A stretch of DNA of 64,000 nt from Streptomyces diacarni (GTDB lineage Bacteria; Actinomycetota; Actinomycetes; Streptomycetales; Streptomycetaceae): the NCBI RefSeq assembly GCF_003323715.1, contig NZ_QOIN01000055.1, positions 62,001 to 126,000 of the forward strand, in the 5' to 3' direction. The translations under genes were made by a program, and so were the position numbers. The notes beneath the pieces were generated by a model, which did not search any database, was not told the origin of the DNA, and saw only the letters and a list, made by a program, of their open reading frames with translations. Positions 53,324 to 62,806 of this stretch are shown piece by piece (position 1 is the stretch's first letter; each line of letters starts with the position of its first letter).

Positions 53324-55363
53324 TCAGCGCACCAGCCGCACGTCCTCCGCCTTCACGAACGCCACCCGGTGGCCGAGCTGGATCTGGTAGTACTTCTGCT
53401 TCCCGCGCACCACCTGGAAGTGTTCCGCCTCGGGGTCGTACTCCACCGCGTACAGATACTCGCCAGGCGTCCGCAGCCCGGTGACGTAGCGCTGTCCTGC
53501 CGCCACCTTGTAGGGCAGCGGAGAGAGGGCCTGTACCGGCACGTCCTCGGGATAGGCCTCCGCCTCCGGATAGGCGCGCCCGTAGACGGGGATCTCGTCG
53601 CGCCCTTCGCGCGGTTCGACGAGGGTGCCACGGGCGGGTACGGCCACCGGCCCGTCGGACGGATTGCGGAACCAGGCCTTCCGGCCGAGGTACCAGATCG
53701 CCGTCCACTCTCCCTTGCGGTCCGCGACCGCGTACTGCTGCCCGGCGGTGACCCGCGCCCCCGTGTCGTTCACCCCCGTCGTCGCGGGAGAGCCGTCCGG
53801 CCGCAGCCCGACGTCGTTGACCAGCGGCGAGGAGGCGTCAGGCGCCTGGTGCAGCCGGACGGCGGAAGAACCGTGTTCCGGGCACGGCTCGCCCTCGGAC
53901 GCGCAGCCGGTGAAGACCGGCTGGTTGCCGTCGTAGGAGGGCCGGATGGTCACCACGCCGGACTTCGGGCCGCCCTTGGGCGTGAACGGCTTGCCCAGCA
54001 GCGCGAAGTAGTGCTCCCAGTCCCAGTACGGGCCCGGATCGGTGTGCATGCCCTTGATGCCGGAGGTCGTCGTGGCGGGCACGTTGTCGTGGCCGAGGAC
54101 GTGCTGCCGGTCCAGCGGAATGTCGTACTTCTTGGCGAGGTACTTCACCAGCCGGGCCGAACTGCGGTACATGGACTCGGTGAACCAGGCGTCCGGTTCC
54201 GTGAGGAAACCCTCGTGCTCCAGACCGATCGACTTGGAGTTGACGTACCAGTTCCCCGCGTGCCAGGCGGCGTCCTTGTTGCGCACGTGCTGCGCGATGT
54301 GCCCGTCCGAGGAACGGAGGGTGTACTGCCACGACACGTACGTCGGGTCGGTCACCAGATCCAGCGTCCTCTCGTACACCTCCTCGGTGTCGTGGATGAC
54401 GATGTAGTCGATCTTCTGGGACCGGGGCCGCCGCGTCCTGTCGTGGTTCCCGTAGTCCTCCTCGCCCGAGCTGTTGGTGAACTTCTCGTACGGCGCCGGA
54501 TACCACTCGCAGTCCACGTTCCGCGGGCACTCCGCCTTGCCGTGCGGCGAGCGGGAGCGGTCGGCTGCGGCCGGAACACGCAGCTTCGGACTGGCGTCGA
54601 GCGTGACCGTCTCCCCGGTGTCCGTGGTACGCCGCTCGCCCTGGCGCACCACGTCGAACACGTCGCCGGCGAACGCCGTCGCGCTCGGGTCGCCCTCGCC
54701 GCCGCCGGGGAAGGCGGCCACCGCCTCGTACCAGTCCGCCGGGTCGGCGCTGAGCGGGTGGCCCAGCCGGCGCTGCGCGTCCGCCAGCAGCGCCGCGCCG
54801 CCCCGTACGTTGGCCGCGGTCGAGGAGCGCAGCGCGTCGTGGGAGAGTCCCGTCAGCTCGGCGGCCCGCTCCAGCGTCCGCAGCCGGGCGGGGAGCCGCT
54901 TCGGCGCCTTCTCAGCCCGCTTCGCCTTCGCTTCGGAGTGCTCGTCCGCGATCCGGGGCGGGCGCGCCGCATCTCCACGGGCGTCCTGCGTGCCCGCGTG
55001 GTCGCGCGGCCCGGAGGCGGCCAGCGCCGCGCGCGCGTCCGTCAGGTGCATCGGTCCGAAGCCGCCGGACACGCTCGCCGCGCCCCGGTGGGCGTCCCAG
55101 CGCGACTGCAGGTACGAGACGCCCAGCAGCAGGTTCTCCGGCACGTCGTACTGGTCGGCGGCCGCCGCGAACTGCGCCTGGAGGCTGGGCGCGGGCCGGT
55201 CCGCCGCCCGGGTGCCGGCCGTCAGCAAGGGCACGACGAGCGCCGCCGCCACCACGGGCACGGCGACGGAGCGGACAGTGCGCCCGCGCCGGGCACCGGC
55301 GTCCCGTCTGCCGGGGCGTCTGCCGTCGGGTGTGCTCTCGGAATCACGGAAGGGTCGTGGCAA
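53324..55363 (-). CDS. Exported N-acetylmuramoyl-L-alanine amidase (Amidase_2)
   Basis: A 679-residue cell-wall hydrolase. A basic N-terminus and hydrophobic segment (about 30-50, ending GTRAAD) suggest export. Residues ~60-230 resemble a lysozyme/transglycosylase-like helical region (PENLLLGVSYLQSRW). The Amidase_2 domain follows, with zinc His in YIVIHDTEE, a middle ISxGLEHEG-like segment (SIGLEHEGF) and GHDNVP plus HTDPGPYWDW supplying the remaining ligands. The last ~200 residues are SH3-like strands. The TTG start is supported by GAGGAGG five nt upstream. Role: peptidoglycan turnover. Confidence 0.9.
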   Translation of the reverse strand: MPRPFRDSESTPDGRRPGRRDAGARRGRTVRSVAVPVVAAALVVPLLTAGTRAADRPAPSLQAQFAAAADQYDVPENLLLGVSYLQSRWDAHRGAASVSGGFGPMHLTDARAALAASGPRDHAGTQDARGDAARPPRIADEHSEAKAKRAEKAPKRLPARLRTLERAAELTGLSHDALRSSTAANVRGGAALLADAQRRLGHPLSADPADWYEAVAAFPGGGEGDPSATAFAGDVFDVVRQGERRTTDTGETVTLDASPKLRVPAAADRSRSPHGKAECPRNVDCEWYPAPYEKFTNSSGEEDYGNHDRTRRPRSQKIDYIVIHDTEEVYERTLDLVTDPTYVSWQYTLRSSDGHIAQHVRNKDAAWHAGNWYVNSKSIGLEHEGFLTEPDAWFTESMYRSSARLVKYLAKKYDIPLDRQHVLGHDNVPATTTSGIKGMHTDPGPYWDWEHYFALLGKPFTPKGGPKSGVVTIRPSYDGNQPVFTGCASEGEPCPEHGSSAVRLHQAPDASSPLVNDVGLRPDGSPATTGVNDTGARVTAGQQYAVADRKGEWTAIWYLGRKAWFRNPSDGPVAVPARGTLVEPREGRDEIPVYGRAYPEAEAYPEDVPVQALSPLPYKVAAGQRYVTGLRTPGEYLYAVEYDPEAEHFQVVRGKQKYYQIQLGHRVAFVKAEDVRLVR

Positions 55364-55593
55364 TGCCGCCTCCTCGGAGAGTGCGCCGTGCGATCACGGG
55401 CGCGAGCAGTCCTCAGACGTACCGACTTGCCGACGATCCGTCAATCATTCCGCGCGCAACGGGACGGCGCATGTCGTCGGGTGGGCGAGGCGTCACCGGT
55501 CAGACCGGTGACGCCCCCGACGATCCCCCTGAGCCGGGCCCTTCTCTCCCGAGCGATTCCGTCGCCTGACCGGACCGTCCCGGCCGACTCGTC

Positions 55594-55625
55594 GGAGCGC
55601 TGCGAACGGGCCTTCGCAGCGCTCC
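55594..55625 (-). terminator. Terminator hairpin after the APH-family gene
   Basis: Perfect 13-bp arms (55594-55606 and 55613-55625) enclose a 6-nt loop, 10 nt beyond the stop codon of the minus-strand APH-family gene. No T tract follows. Confidence 0.8.
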
Positions 55626-55635
55626 GGCCGCCGCC

Positions 55636-56856
55636 TCAGCGGGTGCCGACAGCGGCCCGGACAGCGCGGCGCGCCGTGCCGCAGTCCTCGTGCAGCCTCC
55701 GCAGCAGCAGCCGTTGCGCCTCGCCGGTGGGCATCACGCCCGCCCGGACCGCAGCGGCGGCCTCCGCGGCACCTTGCGGCGAGGGGTCCCGCATGGTGCG
55801 CTGCACCGCCGTCTCGCAGGTGCGGATCTCGCGGGTGAGGATCATCATCAGGTTCACCAGGAAGGCGTCACGCGCTGCCGGACCCGCCTTCTGGGCGAGC
55901 TGGCTGAGGTGGCGACGCGCCAGCGGGGCGTCGCCCAGCGCCGTCCACAGGGTCGCCAGGTCGTACCCCGGCAGATACCAGCCGGCGTGCTCCCAGTCGA
56001 CCAGTGCGGGGCCCGTCGGGCCCAGCATCACGTTGGTCAGCAGAGCATCGCCGTGGCAGAACTGCCACGGCACGCTGCGCCTGCCGCCGGGGCCCCCCGG
56101 CTGCACCAGGCCGTGCAGCAGCTTGTGCAGATCGCCCAGGTCGCGGTCCGTCAGCAGGCCCTGCTCGTGGTAGCGCTCCAGCTTCGCCGGATAGTCGATC
56201 GGGCGCTCGAACAGCGCTCCCGGTGGCTCCCAGTGGTTGACCCGGTGGAAGGAGCCGAGCACGGCTCGCAGGTCCGCGGCCGGGGGCGCCTGGAGAGGGT
56301 GACGCTGAGCGGCGGCCACCCGTCCCGGTACCCGTTCGATGACCAGCGTGCAGGTGTCCGGATCGGCCGCGATCAGCCGGGGCGTGCGGATCGGCGGGCG
56401 GTGTCGCACGAAGGCCCGGTAGACCGCTATCTCGTGCTGGAACCGCTCGACCCACGCGGGGGAGTGGTCCAGCAGGCATTTCGCGATGACCGTGTTGCGG
56501 CCCGCCGTGCCCGCCAGGAGGACCGAACGTCCGTGCTTGCGGAGCATCTGGACGGGGGCGAAGTCCGGACAGACGCGGTGGATCGAGGCGATGGCGGCAC
56601 GCAGCTGTGCGCCGTGCGGGCCGGACAAGTCCAGCCTCCCGCTGACGGGTTGGGACGCGGTTCCGGCGGGCGCGCGTCGCGCGGGGTGCGCGCCGGCGTG
56701 CGGACCGGGCGGACCCGGAGTGCGCGGCGGTCCCGGCGTGCGCGGGGGTTCGCGCGACGGCTCGGGGGCCAGCACGGCCGCTCGCCTTCCGTAAGGTTGC
56801 TGCGGGACCACGTGGGGCCGACGCTGCACGGACACGGGGGATGGTGCTGAGTACAT
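55636..56856 (-). CDS. Aminoglycoside phosphotransferase (APH)-fold protein
   Basis: A 406-residue protein with the APH/choline-kinase fold. A Pro/Arg-rich N-terminal ~85 residues precede the domain. Catalytic CHGDALLTNVMLG (His-Gly-Asp, Asn) and metal-binding LVDWEHAGWYLPGYDL (Asp) are intact. The N-lobe has SVLLAGTAGRNTVIAKCLLD with the ATP Lys. Family members phosphorylate sugars, choline or aminoglycosides; nothing here indicates drug resistance. The ATG at 56856 gives the N-terminus MYSAPSPVS; an upstream start at 56982 is unlikely. It is divergent from the NsdA-like gene across 247 bp. Confidence 0.85.
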   Translation of the reverse strand: MYSAPSPVSVQRRPHVVPQQPYGRRAAVLAPEPSREPPRTPGPPRTPGPPGPHAGAHPARRAPAGTASQPVSGRLDLSGPHGAQLRAAIASIHRVCPDFAPVQMLRKHGRSVLLAGTAGRNTVIAKCLLDHSPAWVERFQHEIAVYRAFVRHRPPIRTPRLIAADPDTCTLVIERVPGRVAAAQRHPLQAPPAADLRAVLGSFHRVNHWEPPGALFERPIDYPAKLERYHEQGLLTDRDLGDLHKLLHGLVQPGGPGGRRSVPWQFCHGDALLTNVMLGPTGPALVDWEHAGWYLPGYDLATLWTALGDAPLARRHLSQLAQKAGPAARDAFLVNLMMILTREIRTCETAVQRTMRDPSPQGAAEAAAAVRAGVMPTGEAQRLLLRRLHEDCGTARRAVRAAVGTR

Positions 56857-57103
56857 GGCGCGCGAGATCCCTTCGTGTGCCGACGGGTTGCCGCGCCTCC
56901 CCGGCTGCCCGTCGCGGGCAGTGCACCCTGGGGAATGCCGGCCCTGACGGCGTGACCGGGGTGGCGCGTTCCTACACGACACCCGGCCGCGGGTGGCACA
57001 CCATCTGGCGGACCCTGGCGAACCCTGGCGAATGCGCTCGGGGCCGCCGCACCGAGTCGTACTGAAGTTACTGTCAACTCAGCCGAGAACCTGGGGGCTT
57101 GAC

Positions 57104-58669
57104 GTGACCAAGGGACCCAACGCGCGCCTCGCGGACCTCTTCGCCCTCGCCGGCTGGTCGAAGGGCGAACTCGCCCGGCTGGTCAACCGGCACGCGGGGG
57201 TCATGGGGTATCCGCAACTGGCGACCGACACCTCACGGGTGCGGCGTTGGATCGACACGGGGGAGACCCCGCGCGACCCGGTGCCCAAAGTGCTGGCGTC
57301 CCTGTTCACCGAGCGACTCGGCCGTGTCGTGACCACAGAGGACCTCGGATTCAGCCGACCGGGGCAGACGGCTTCGGGCGAACCCGCCGAGGGGGTGCCC
57401 CTGCCGTCCGGGCAGGTTGCCGCGGTCCTCACCGAATTCACGGGAATGGACCTCATGCTCAACCGACGCGGCTTGGTGGGTGCGGGCGCCGCGCTCGCCG
57501 CAGGATCGGCACTCAGCAGTGCCCTGCACGACTGGCTCACGGCGGCACCGACGGGCGCTTTGGCCCAGGGCGGTGCGGGCCACGGCGGACCGGCGGTGGC
57601 CGCTCCAGCCGCCTACGACCGCTACGAGGCGACCCCGGTGGGGCTCCAGGAGGTCGAGGCACTGGAACACTCCGTCGAGGTCTTCCGTGCCTGGGACGCC
57701 GCTCGCGGCGGCGGCCTCCAGCGCAAAGCGGTCGTGGGACAGCTCAACGAGGTGGGCGGCATGCTCGCCTACCATCAGCCGGATCCGCTGCGGCGGCGCC
57801 TGTGGGGCGTCGCGGCCAACCTCGCGGTCCTCGCCGGATGGATGTCGCACGACGTGGGCCTGGAGCCCACCGCGCAGAAGTACTTCGTCATCGCCGCGCA
57901 CGCGGCCCGCGAGGGCGGGGACCGCCCCCGCGCGGGCGAGGCGCTCTCACGCGCCGCTCGCCAGATGGTGCATTTGGGACGGCCCGACGACGCCCTCGAC
58001 CTGGTGAAACTCGCCCAGGCGGGGTCCGAGGACGGAGCACTGCCCCGTACGCGCGCCATGTTCCACACGATCGAGGCGTGGGCGCAGGCGTCGATGGGCC
58101 GCGGCCAGGAGATGCGCCGCACCCTGGGCCGGGCCGAGGAAATGTTCGCCTCCGACGCGGGAGACGTGCCACCGCCCAGCTGGATGCAGATGTTCGACGA
58201 GGCCGATCTGCACGGCATGGAGGCGCTCGCCTTCCGCACCCTCGCCGACCACGAGCCCGTCGCGGCCAAGACCGCCGAACGCCACGCCAAGCGCGCCCTG
58301 GTGCTGCGCGAGGAGGGGCGCCAGCGTTCCCAGATCTTCGACTACATCTCGATGGCCTCGGCCTGCTTCATCTCCGACGACCCCGAACAGGCCGACCGCT
58401 ACGCGCGCCTCGCCCTGCTCTCCATCAGCGAGAACTCCTCGCACCGCACCTGGGACCGGCTCCGCGAGATGTACCGCCTCACCGGCCAGTACGCGGGCTA
58501 CGCGACCGTCGAGCACCTGCGCGAGGAGATGCGGGACGTGATGCCCCGCGCGCCCAAGCCGTCCCGGGGCGGCAGAGGCCTCAAGGACGCCGACGAGCTG
58601 AAGCGGGCGCCGGGTGACGTCAGAGACATCCCAGGCTCCCGTGGCTCCCGGGGGGCCAGGTCCGTGTGA
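57104..58669 (+). CDS. NsdA-like TPR regulator
   Basis: A 521-residue protein. The N-terminal ~90 residues (ARLADLFALAGWSKGELARL, SRVRRWIDTGETPRDPVP) form an HTH-like domain typical of NsdA and its streptomycete paralogues, negative regulators of sporulation and antibiotic production. Next is NRRGLVGAGAALAAGSAL, a conserved hydrophobic segment of this family, then a ~330-residue helical region of TPR-like repeats. The C-terminus is basic. The GTG at 57104, with GGGGG upstream, gives the family start VTKGPNARL. Assignment to the family is firm; which paralogue it is I cannot say. Confidence 0.75.
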   Translation: MTKGPNARLADLFALAGWSKGELARLVNRHAGVMGYPQLATDTSRVRRWIDTGETPRDPVPKVLASLFTERLGRVVTTEDLGFSRPGQTASGEPAEGVPLPSGQVAAVLTEFTGMDLMLNRRGLVGAGAALAAGSALSSALHDWLTAAPTGALAQGGAGHGGPAVAAPAAYDRYEATPVGLQEVEALEHSVEVFRAWDAARGGGLQRKAVVGQLNEVGGMLAYHQPDPLRRRLWGVAANLAVLAGWMSHDVGLEPTAQKYFVIAAHAAREGGDRPRAGEALSRAARQMVHLGRPDDALDLVKLAQAGSEDGALPRTRAMFHTIEAWAQASMGRGQEMRRTLGRAEEMFASDAGDVPPPSWMQMFDEADLHGMEALAFRTLADHEPVAAKTAERHAKRALVLREEGRQRSQIFDYISMASACFISDDPEQADRYARLALLSISENSSHRTWDRLREMYRLTGQYAGYATVEHLREEMRDVMPRAPKPSRGGRGLKDADELKRAPGDVRDIPGSRGSRGARSV

Positions 58670-58685
58670 ACCGATCGACGCCGGA

Positions 58686-58726
58686 GCGAACCGCCCGGCC
58701 CGCTCAGCGGGTGCGGGCGGTTTCGC
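58686..58726. terminator. Hairpin between convergent NsdA-like and PP2C genes
   Basis: Arms around GCGAACCGCCCG (58686-58697) and CGGGCGGTTTCGC (58714-58726) pair with one bulge and enclose a smaller inner hairpin. It lies between converging genes and is a likely bidirectional terminator. Confidence 0.78.
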
Positions 58727-58754
58727 CGAGCGGCGTGCCCGGACAGCGGAACCG

Positions 58755-60437
58755 TCAGGGTGTCACGCGGGCGACCAGCACGCAGGCGTCGTCCTCACGC
58801 GTGCGGTCGTCGAACTCCTCGGCGATCATCCGGACGCACTCCTGGGCGGACGAGGCCGAGGCCAACCGGCCGGCCACGGCCAGCAGCCGCGCCGCGCCCG
58901 CGTGCGGAGTGCCCGCGTGCGCCGCGCTCGCGTGCGGGGCGCCCGCGTGCGCGGCGTCCTCTCGGCCGGGCGCCTGCGACCGCGGCGCGAGGCCGTCGGT
59001 GTGCAGCACCAGCAGGTCACCGGGCGACAGCTGTGCGGTGCGCTGCCCGTAGCGCGCCCCCGAGGTGACACCCAGCAGCACGCCCTCAGGGCGTGGCAGC
59101 ACCTGTCCGACCCCGCCGCGGATGAGCAGCGGCGGCGGGTGACCCGACTGCGACCACGTGAGCGAGCGGGTGCGCGGCGTGTAGTGGCAGCACAGGGCGC
59201 TGCCGAGCGAGGGCTGGGCGGCGGAGTCGAGCAACTGGTTCAGGTGGCCCATCAGCGGCCCGGGCCCCACCCCCGCGACCCCCATGCCCCGCACGGCGCC
59301 CAGCAGCATCGCGACTCCCGAGGTGGCGGCCACCCCGTGCCCCGTCAGATCCCCGACCGTCAGCAGCGTGGCGCCGTCCGGCAGGCCCAGCGCGTCGTAC
59401 CAGTCCCCGCCGATCAGCGTGCTGGTCGCGGAGGGCAGGTAGTGCGCCGCCAGGTCGAGCGCACCGCCGGTCCGCGTGTCACCCTGCGGGAAGCGCAGTG
59501 AGCCCCGCCAGGGAGGCAGTACGGCGCGCTGGAGCTCGACGGCCAGTCGGCGCTCGGTCTGTGCGAGGTGCGTCTCACGCTGGAGCGAGTCGCGCGTCTC
59601 GCGCACCGCGCGCTCACTGCGCCGCAGCGCGCTGACGTCCCGCACCACCGCCCACATCGAGGCGGTGGCTCCGTCGTCGTCGAGCACCGGTTCGCCCACC
59701 AGGTGCACCGTGCGCACGGAGCCGTCCGGGCGCACCAGGTGAAACTCGTGGTCGATGGCCCTCCCGTCGACCAGGCAGTCGGTGAACGCGGTGGCGAGAC
59801 CCGCCTGTTCCTCCGGTACGACCCACGAGGGGAGTTCGTCCAGGGAGAGCGGGCCGTCCTCCTCGGTCCTGCCGAAGATCCGGTAGAGCTCGGGCGACCA
59901 GGAGATGTCGTCGGTCAGCAGGTTCCAGTCGGCGCTGCCGACCCGGCCGACCAGCTCGGAGGCCGCGTTCCTGCGGGGCGTGGCGAGGGTGCCGTAGGCG
60001 GCGCCCGCGCTTACACCCCGCGGGTCGTCGGACGGGAGGTCGTGCGGCGGTGGACCGTGCGGTGGCAGCTCGTCCGGCGGCAGGTGATCCCGTGTCGGTC
60101 CGCCGGCCGGTGCACCGCGACCCGGCGCACCGGGATCAGGGGCGGTGGGAGCCATCCCTTCGCGTAACTGGTCCAGCTGGCCGCCGAGAGCGTCGAGCTG
60201 GTGCACGGCGAGTTCGCACAGTGCGCGCTGCCACCTGGCGCGGAGGGCCGCCTCGCCGATGCCCTGCTCCATGGCGCTCGCCGCGTGCGGACCCGCCTCG
60301 GGCCCGCTCCCTCCCGCGCCGCGTCGCACCGCGTCGAGACCGCCGCGCAGGGTGCGGGCCTGGGTGATCAGAGCGTCCAGCGTGCCGCGGTCCGGAGGCT
60401 GAGCGGCGGAGTGGTCCGCATGCGCAAAGGAGGACAT
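58755..60437 (-). CDS. PAS-containing SpoIIE-type PP2C protein phosphatase
   Basis: A 560-residue protein. The N-terminal ~100 residues are helical and ANTAR-like in position, followed by a Pro-rich spacer. A PAS domain lies at about 165-280 (SADWNLLTDDISWSPELYRIFG; EFHLVRPDGSVRTVHLVGEP, each near the domain ends). A linker helix then leads to the PP2C domain: LPSATSTLIGGDWYDAL (metal Asp), LTVGDLTGHGVAA (Asp), GHPPPLLIR and DDACVLVARV. Such proteins dephosphorylate anti-anti-sigma factors. The ATG at 60437 has GGAG upstream. A repeat-encoded Ala/His-rich insert sits in the PP2C domain before the last strand. Confidence 0.88.
   Translation of the reverse strand: MSSFAHADHSAAQPPDRGTLDALITQARTLRGGLDAVRRGAGGSGPEAGPHAASAMEQGIGEAALRARWQRALCELAVHQLDALGGQLDQLREGMAPTAPDPGAPGRGAPAGGPTRDHLPPDELPPHGPPPHDLPSDDPRGVSAGAAYGTLATPRRNAASELVGRVGSADWNLLTDDISWSPELYRIFGRTEEDGPLSLDELPSWVVPEEQAGLATAFTDCLVDGRAIDHEFHLVRPDGSVRTVHLVGEPVLDDDGATASMWAVVRDVSALRRSERAVRETRDSLQRETHLAQTERRLAVELQRAVLPPWRGSLRFPQGDTRTGGALDLAAHYLPSATSTLIGGDWYDALGLPDGATLLTVGDLTGHGVAATSGVAMLLGAVRGMGVAGVGPGPLMGHLNQLLDSAAQPSLGSALCCHYTPRTRSLTWSQSGHPPPLLIRGGVGQVLPRPEGVLLGVTSGARYGQRTAQLSPGDLLVLHTDGLAPRSQAPGREDAAHAGAPHASAAHAGTPHAGAARLLAVAGRLASASSAQECVRMIAEEFDDRTREDDACVLVARVTP
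58894..58953. repeat. Four 15-bp repeats in the PP2C gene
   Basis: Four consecutive 15-bp units based on GCGCCCGCGTGCGGA encode an Ala/His/Gly/Pro-rich pentapeptide array in the phosphatase. The array probably forms a loop and may vary in copy number. Confidence 0.8.
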
Positions 60438-60934
60438 GGAGGGCTCCGATACGGGGGAGAGTCGGTTACGACTGTCGCACAGCCGACGACTGCCCGTAAG
60501 GGATTCGGCCACACTCGATCCGGTGGTGCCGCTGTCATATGTCAGCCGCGCGACGGGCGCATGCCGATCGGAGCACGGGCGTGGTGGATCCGAGCACGAT
60601 CCGAGCACGAGGGGTACGTGCCGACCGGCGAGCGATGGCGCACACATCGGCCAGAACACAGGGCGCCGCGCCGAACCCCGGGTGGGCGGACCGAGGGGAG
60701 TGGCCGGTGGACGCGGAGCGACCCGACCGGTGCGCGTCCCGGGAGCCGCACGCCCCTCCGCCCCCTCTTGACCTCGGGCTCGGCGGAATGCTTACTTCCG
60801 GGTAGGCTCCGGCCCGGTCCCGCGGCTCTTTCCGAAAGCCGAAACCCAGGAGTAGAAACGCGGTCACCGGCAAGAATGCCCGGCAACGGAAATCCCGTTG
60901 CCAGTCGAATACCCCGCACCGGATGCTGACTCTT
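60438..60934. other. 497-nt divergent gap
   Basis: This region separates the PP2C gene from the HEAT-like gene. It contains imperfect short repeats of GATCCGAGCACG near 60590-60612 and an AT-richer stretch (60780-60870) that probably holds the promoter of the plus-strand gene. I see no further gene or RNA. Confidence 0.5.
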
Positions 60935-62413
60935 ATGTTCGTCGATTCCGTCGATTCAGACATAGCGCCCAGCGGCACGCTGCTCGGCCTCCTGCAGAGA
61001 GGCCGTGGCGACGGGACGCTGCACGCCCTGGCGGCGCCGCGCGCCGAAGCGCTCGGCGCACTGCGCCAGTGCGTCCTGCACGACCCCAGGCGCGACTGGC
61101 AGATCGAACATCGCTCCCTGTACTACGCACGTCTGCACCGGGAGCTGGACGCCGGGCTCGACGACATCGCCGCACACCTCTTCGACCCCGCCGACCTCCA
61201 GTGCGCCCCGGACGAGGCCGAGGTCCGCACCGGCCTCGCCCTCTCCGTTCTCGGCCACCTGGCCTCCTACGCCGCCGCGCAGGGCACGGCCTGGCAGGAG
61301 AACGCCCCGCTGCGGCTGCTGCGCCGCTATGCCACCGCAGGCAGCAACTGGCAGTGGGCGCTGGACGAACTCGCCGTCCGCGACGACGACGCGGGGCTGC
61401 GCCCCCTCGGGCCCGCCATCCTGGCCAGGTTCCCGCAGACGCCCGAAGGGGACGCGGAGCTGGCGGCCGCCGCCCGCGACGCCTTCGAACCCCGACCCTG
61501 GCGGCTGTGGGCCGAGGACGCCGCGCACCCCGGGCAGGCCGACCGGCTGCGGCGGGCCCAGGAGTGCCGTTCCTTCGACCGCTGGCAGCGCCAGATGCGC
61601 GCGGACGGGCCACGTCCCGGCTGGAACGTGCGGGAGATCCTCGACTGGGCCCAGGACGGTTACGAACAACACCCGCCCCAGCACCGGGAGGCCCCCGCGG
61701 CGCGCTGTCTGTCCGCCGTCGCGGGACCGGACGACCGGCTGCTGCTGCTGGAGGCCGCACGGGGCCCCCGCGAGGCCGCACGCGCCGCCGCCCTGCGCCA
61801 CCTGGCCGACCGCAACGATCCGGGCGTGCTCGACCTCATCGAGGAGGCCGCGGGCGATCCCGGTGAGGCGCTCGCCCGCTCCGCCCTCTCCTCCTTCGCT
61901 CGTATGCGGTCCCTGGCGGCTCTCGAACGCGCCAGGCGCTGGGCGGCCGCTCCCGAGGACACGCAGGCGCCGGGCCTCGCCACCGTCGCCGCCGAGATGC
62001 TCGCCTGCCGGGGTGGGGCACAGGACACGGACGCCGTACTCGCCGCGCTCCGCCGCACCATCCGCCTCGAGGGCCCCGACAGTCCCGCACTATGGCCGCT
62101 GGTGGACGGCGCGGGGCGCCTGTCCATCGCCTGCGCAGCCCCCGTGCTGCGCCACATCTACCGGGAGACCGCCTCCTCCCAGCTGCGCGGTCGTACCGCC
62201 CGGTCCCTCGCGGCCACCGATCCCTCCTTCCCCGCCGGGTTCGCCATCGAGTGCCTGTGGGACTGCGAGGAGTCCACTCGGCAGGTCGCGGCCGCGTGCG
62301 CCGCCACGGGCGACGCCCGCGTGGTGGAGCGACTGCGCCGGCTGGCCGCGGACCCCGCGGAGGAGGCCGACGTCCAGACCACGATCCGGGGCCGCCTCAC
62401 CCCGCCCGCGTAA
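60935..62413 (+). CDS. HEAT-repeat-like protein of unknown function
   Basis: A 492-residue soluble protein, almost entirely helical, with repeated two-helix units such as ARAAALRHLADRNDPGVLDLI and LRGRTARSLAATDPSFPAGF that resemble HEAT/armadillo repeats. A conserved-looking N-terminus reads FVDSVDSDIAPSGTLLGLL. A Trp-rich centre (PRPWRLWAED; FDRWQRQMR) is unusual. The ATG at 60935 is preferred over 60923 from the apparent N-terminal motif, though neither has a good ribosome site. It has no partner gene. A scaffold role is possible but unsupported. Confidence 0.75.
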   Translation: MFVDSVDSDIAPSGTLLGLLQRGRGDGTLHALAAPRAEALGALRQCVLHDPRRDWQIEHRSLYYARLHRELDAGLDDIAAHLFDPADLQCAPDEAEVRTGLALSVLGHLASYAAAQGTAWQENAPLRLLRRYATAGSNWQWALDELAVRDDDAGLRPLGPAILARFPQTPEGDAELAAAARDAFEPRPWRLWAEDAAHPGQADRLRRAQECRSFDRWQRQMRADGPRPGWNVREILDWAQDGYEQHPPQHREAPAARCLSAVAGPDDRLLLLEAARGPREAARAAALRHLADRNDPGVLDLIEEAAGDPGEALARSALSSFARMRSLAALERARRWAAAPEDTQAPGLATVAAEMLACRGGAQDTDAVLAALRRTIRLEGPDSPALWPLVDGAGRLSIACAAPVLRHIYRETASSQLRGRTARSLAATDPSFPAGFAIECLWDCEESTRQVAAACAATGDARVVERLRRLAADPAEEADVQTTIRGRLTPPA

Positions 62414-62770
62414 CCCCCTGAGCGCCGACACCCCGCGCTCCCTCCGTGCCAAGGCTCGCGGCTCCCTCCGGACCGGTGCCCGTGGCTCCCTCCGGACCGG
62501 TGCCCGTGGCTCCCTCGGGACCGAGGTTCGTGAGGAGCAGACGGCCCGGGGCCTCCGTAGAGCGAACGGTGGGCGTGTTGCCCTCAGCGCTGCCTGAAGG
62601 GTGACCCCGTTCGTCCAGAAGACCGGGATGTCGCCCTCTTCGGGCCGTACCCGACCGCCGAAGTCCGGCCGGGAGAGCGCCCGGATGCCGAGCGCCCCCG
62701 GATCCCCGACGTGCACAGGACCGCCCTGCCGTACAGCCGATTCGGGGCGAGGAGTGACGCAGGTCTCACC
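62397..62770 (-). pseudogene. Truncated, frameshifted D-glutamate cyclase (DUF1445) remnant
   Basis: On the minus strand, from about 62770, the translation reads GGPVHVGDPGALGIRAL, then EGDIPVFWTNGVTLQAAL and ATRPPFAL. These match the C-terminal third of DUF1445 proteins (typical PVHIGDP; GDVPVFWACGVTPQAA). At about 62558-62560 one base appears lost. In the shifted frame the match continues as TEAPGRLLLTNLG (family: THAPGHMFVTDL), followed by a repeat-encoded tail to a TGA at 62397. Intact proteins are ~265 residues, so about two thirds of the gene is missing upstream, where the GntR promoter region now lies. Confidence 0.75.
62437..62532. repeat. Four 24-bp tandem repeats
   Basis: Four contiguous 24-bp units start at 62437, 62461, 62485 and 62509. 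The two central units are identical and the outer two diverged. They lie in the tail of the DUF1445 remnant and read GPEGATGT-like octapeptides in its shifted frame. Expansion of this array may be part of the gene's decay. Confidence 0.88.
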
Positions 62771-62793
62771 TCACCGAGCTTCGAAGGAAAGGA

Positions 62794-62806
62794 TTGTTGA
62801 ACGATT
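62794..62806. promoter_or_regulatory. Candidate GntR operator
   Basis: ATTGTTGAACGAT is a near-perfect palindrome (one mismatch to ATTGTTGAACAAT), centred 56 nt before the GntR start. FCD-type GntR regulators commonly bind TTGT-N-ACAA-like sites in their own promoters. Confidence 0.5.

Noticed and set aside
60535..60978. Minus-strand frame across the gap before the HEAT-like gene
   Set aside because: Its composition changes midway, no ribosome site is seen, and it runs into the coding region of the plus-strand gene.
62437..62532. Possible CRISPR-like array (24-bp repeats)
   Set aside because: The units are directly adjacent without spacers and no cas genes are present, so it is a simple tandem repeat.
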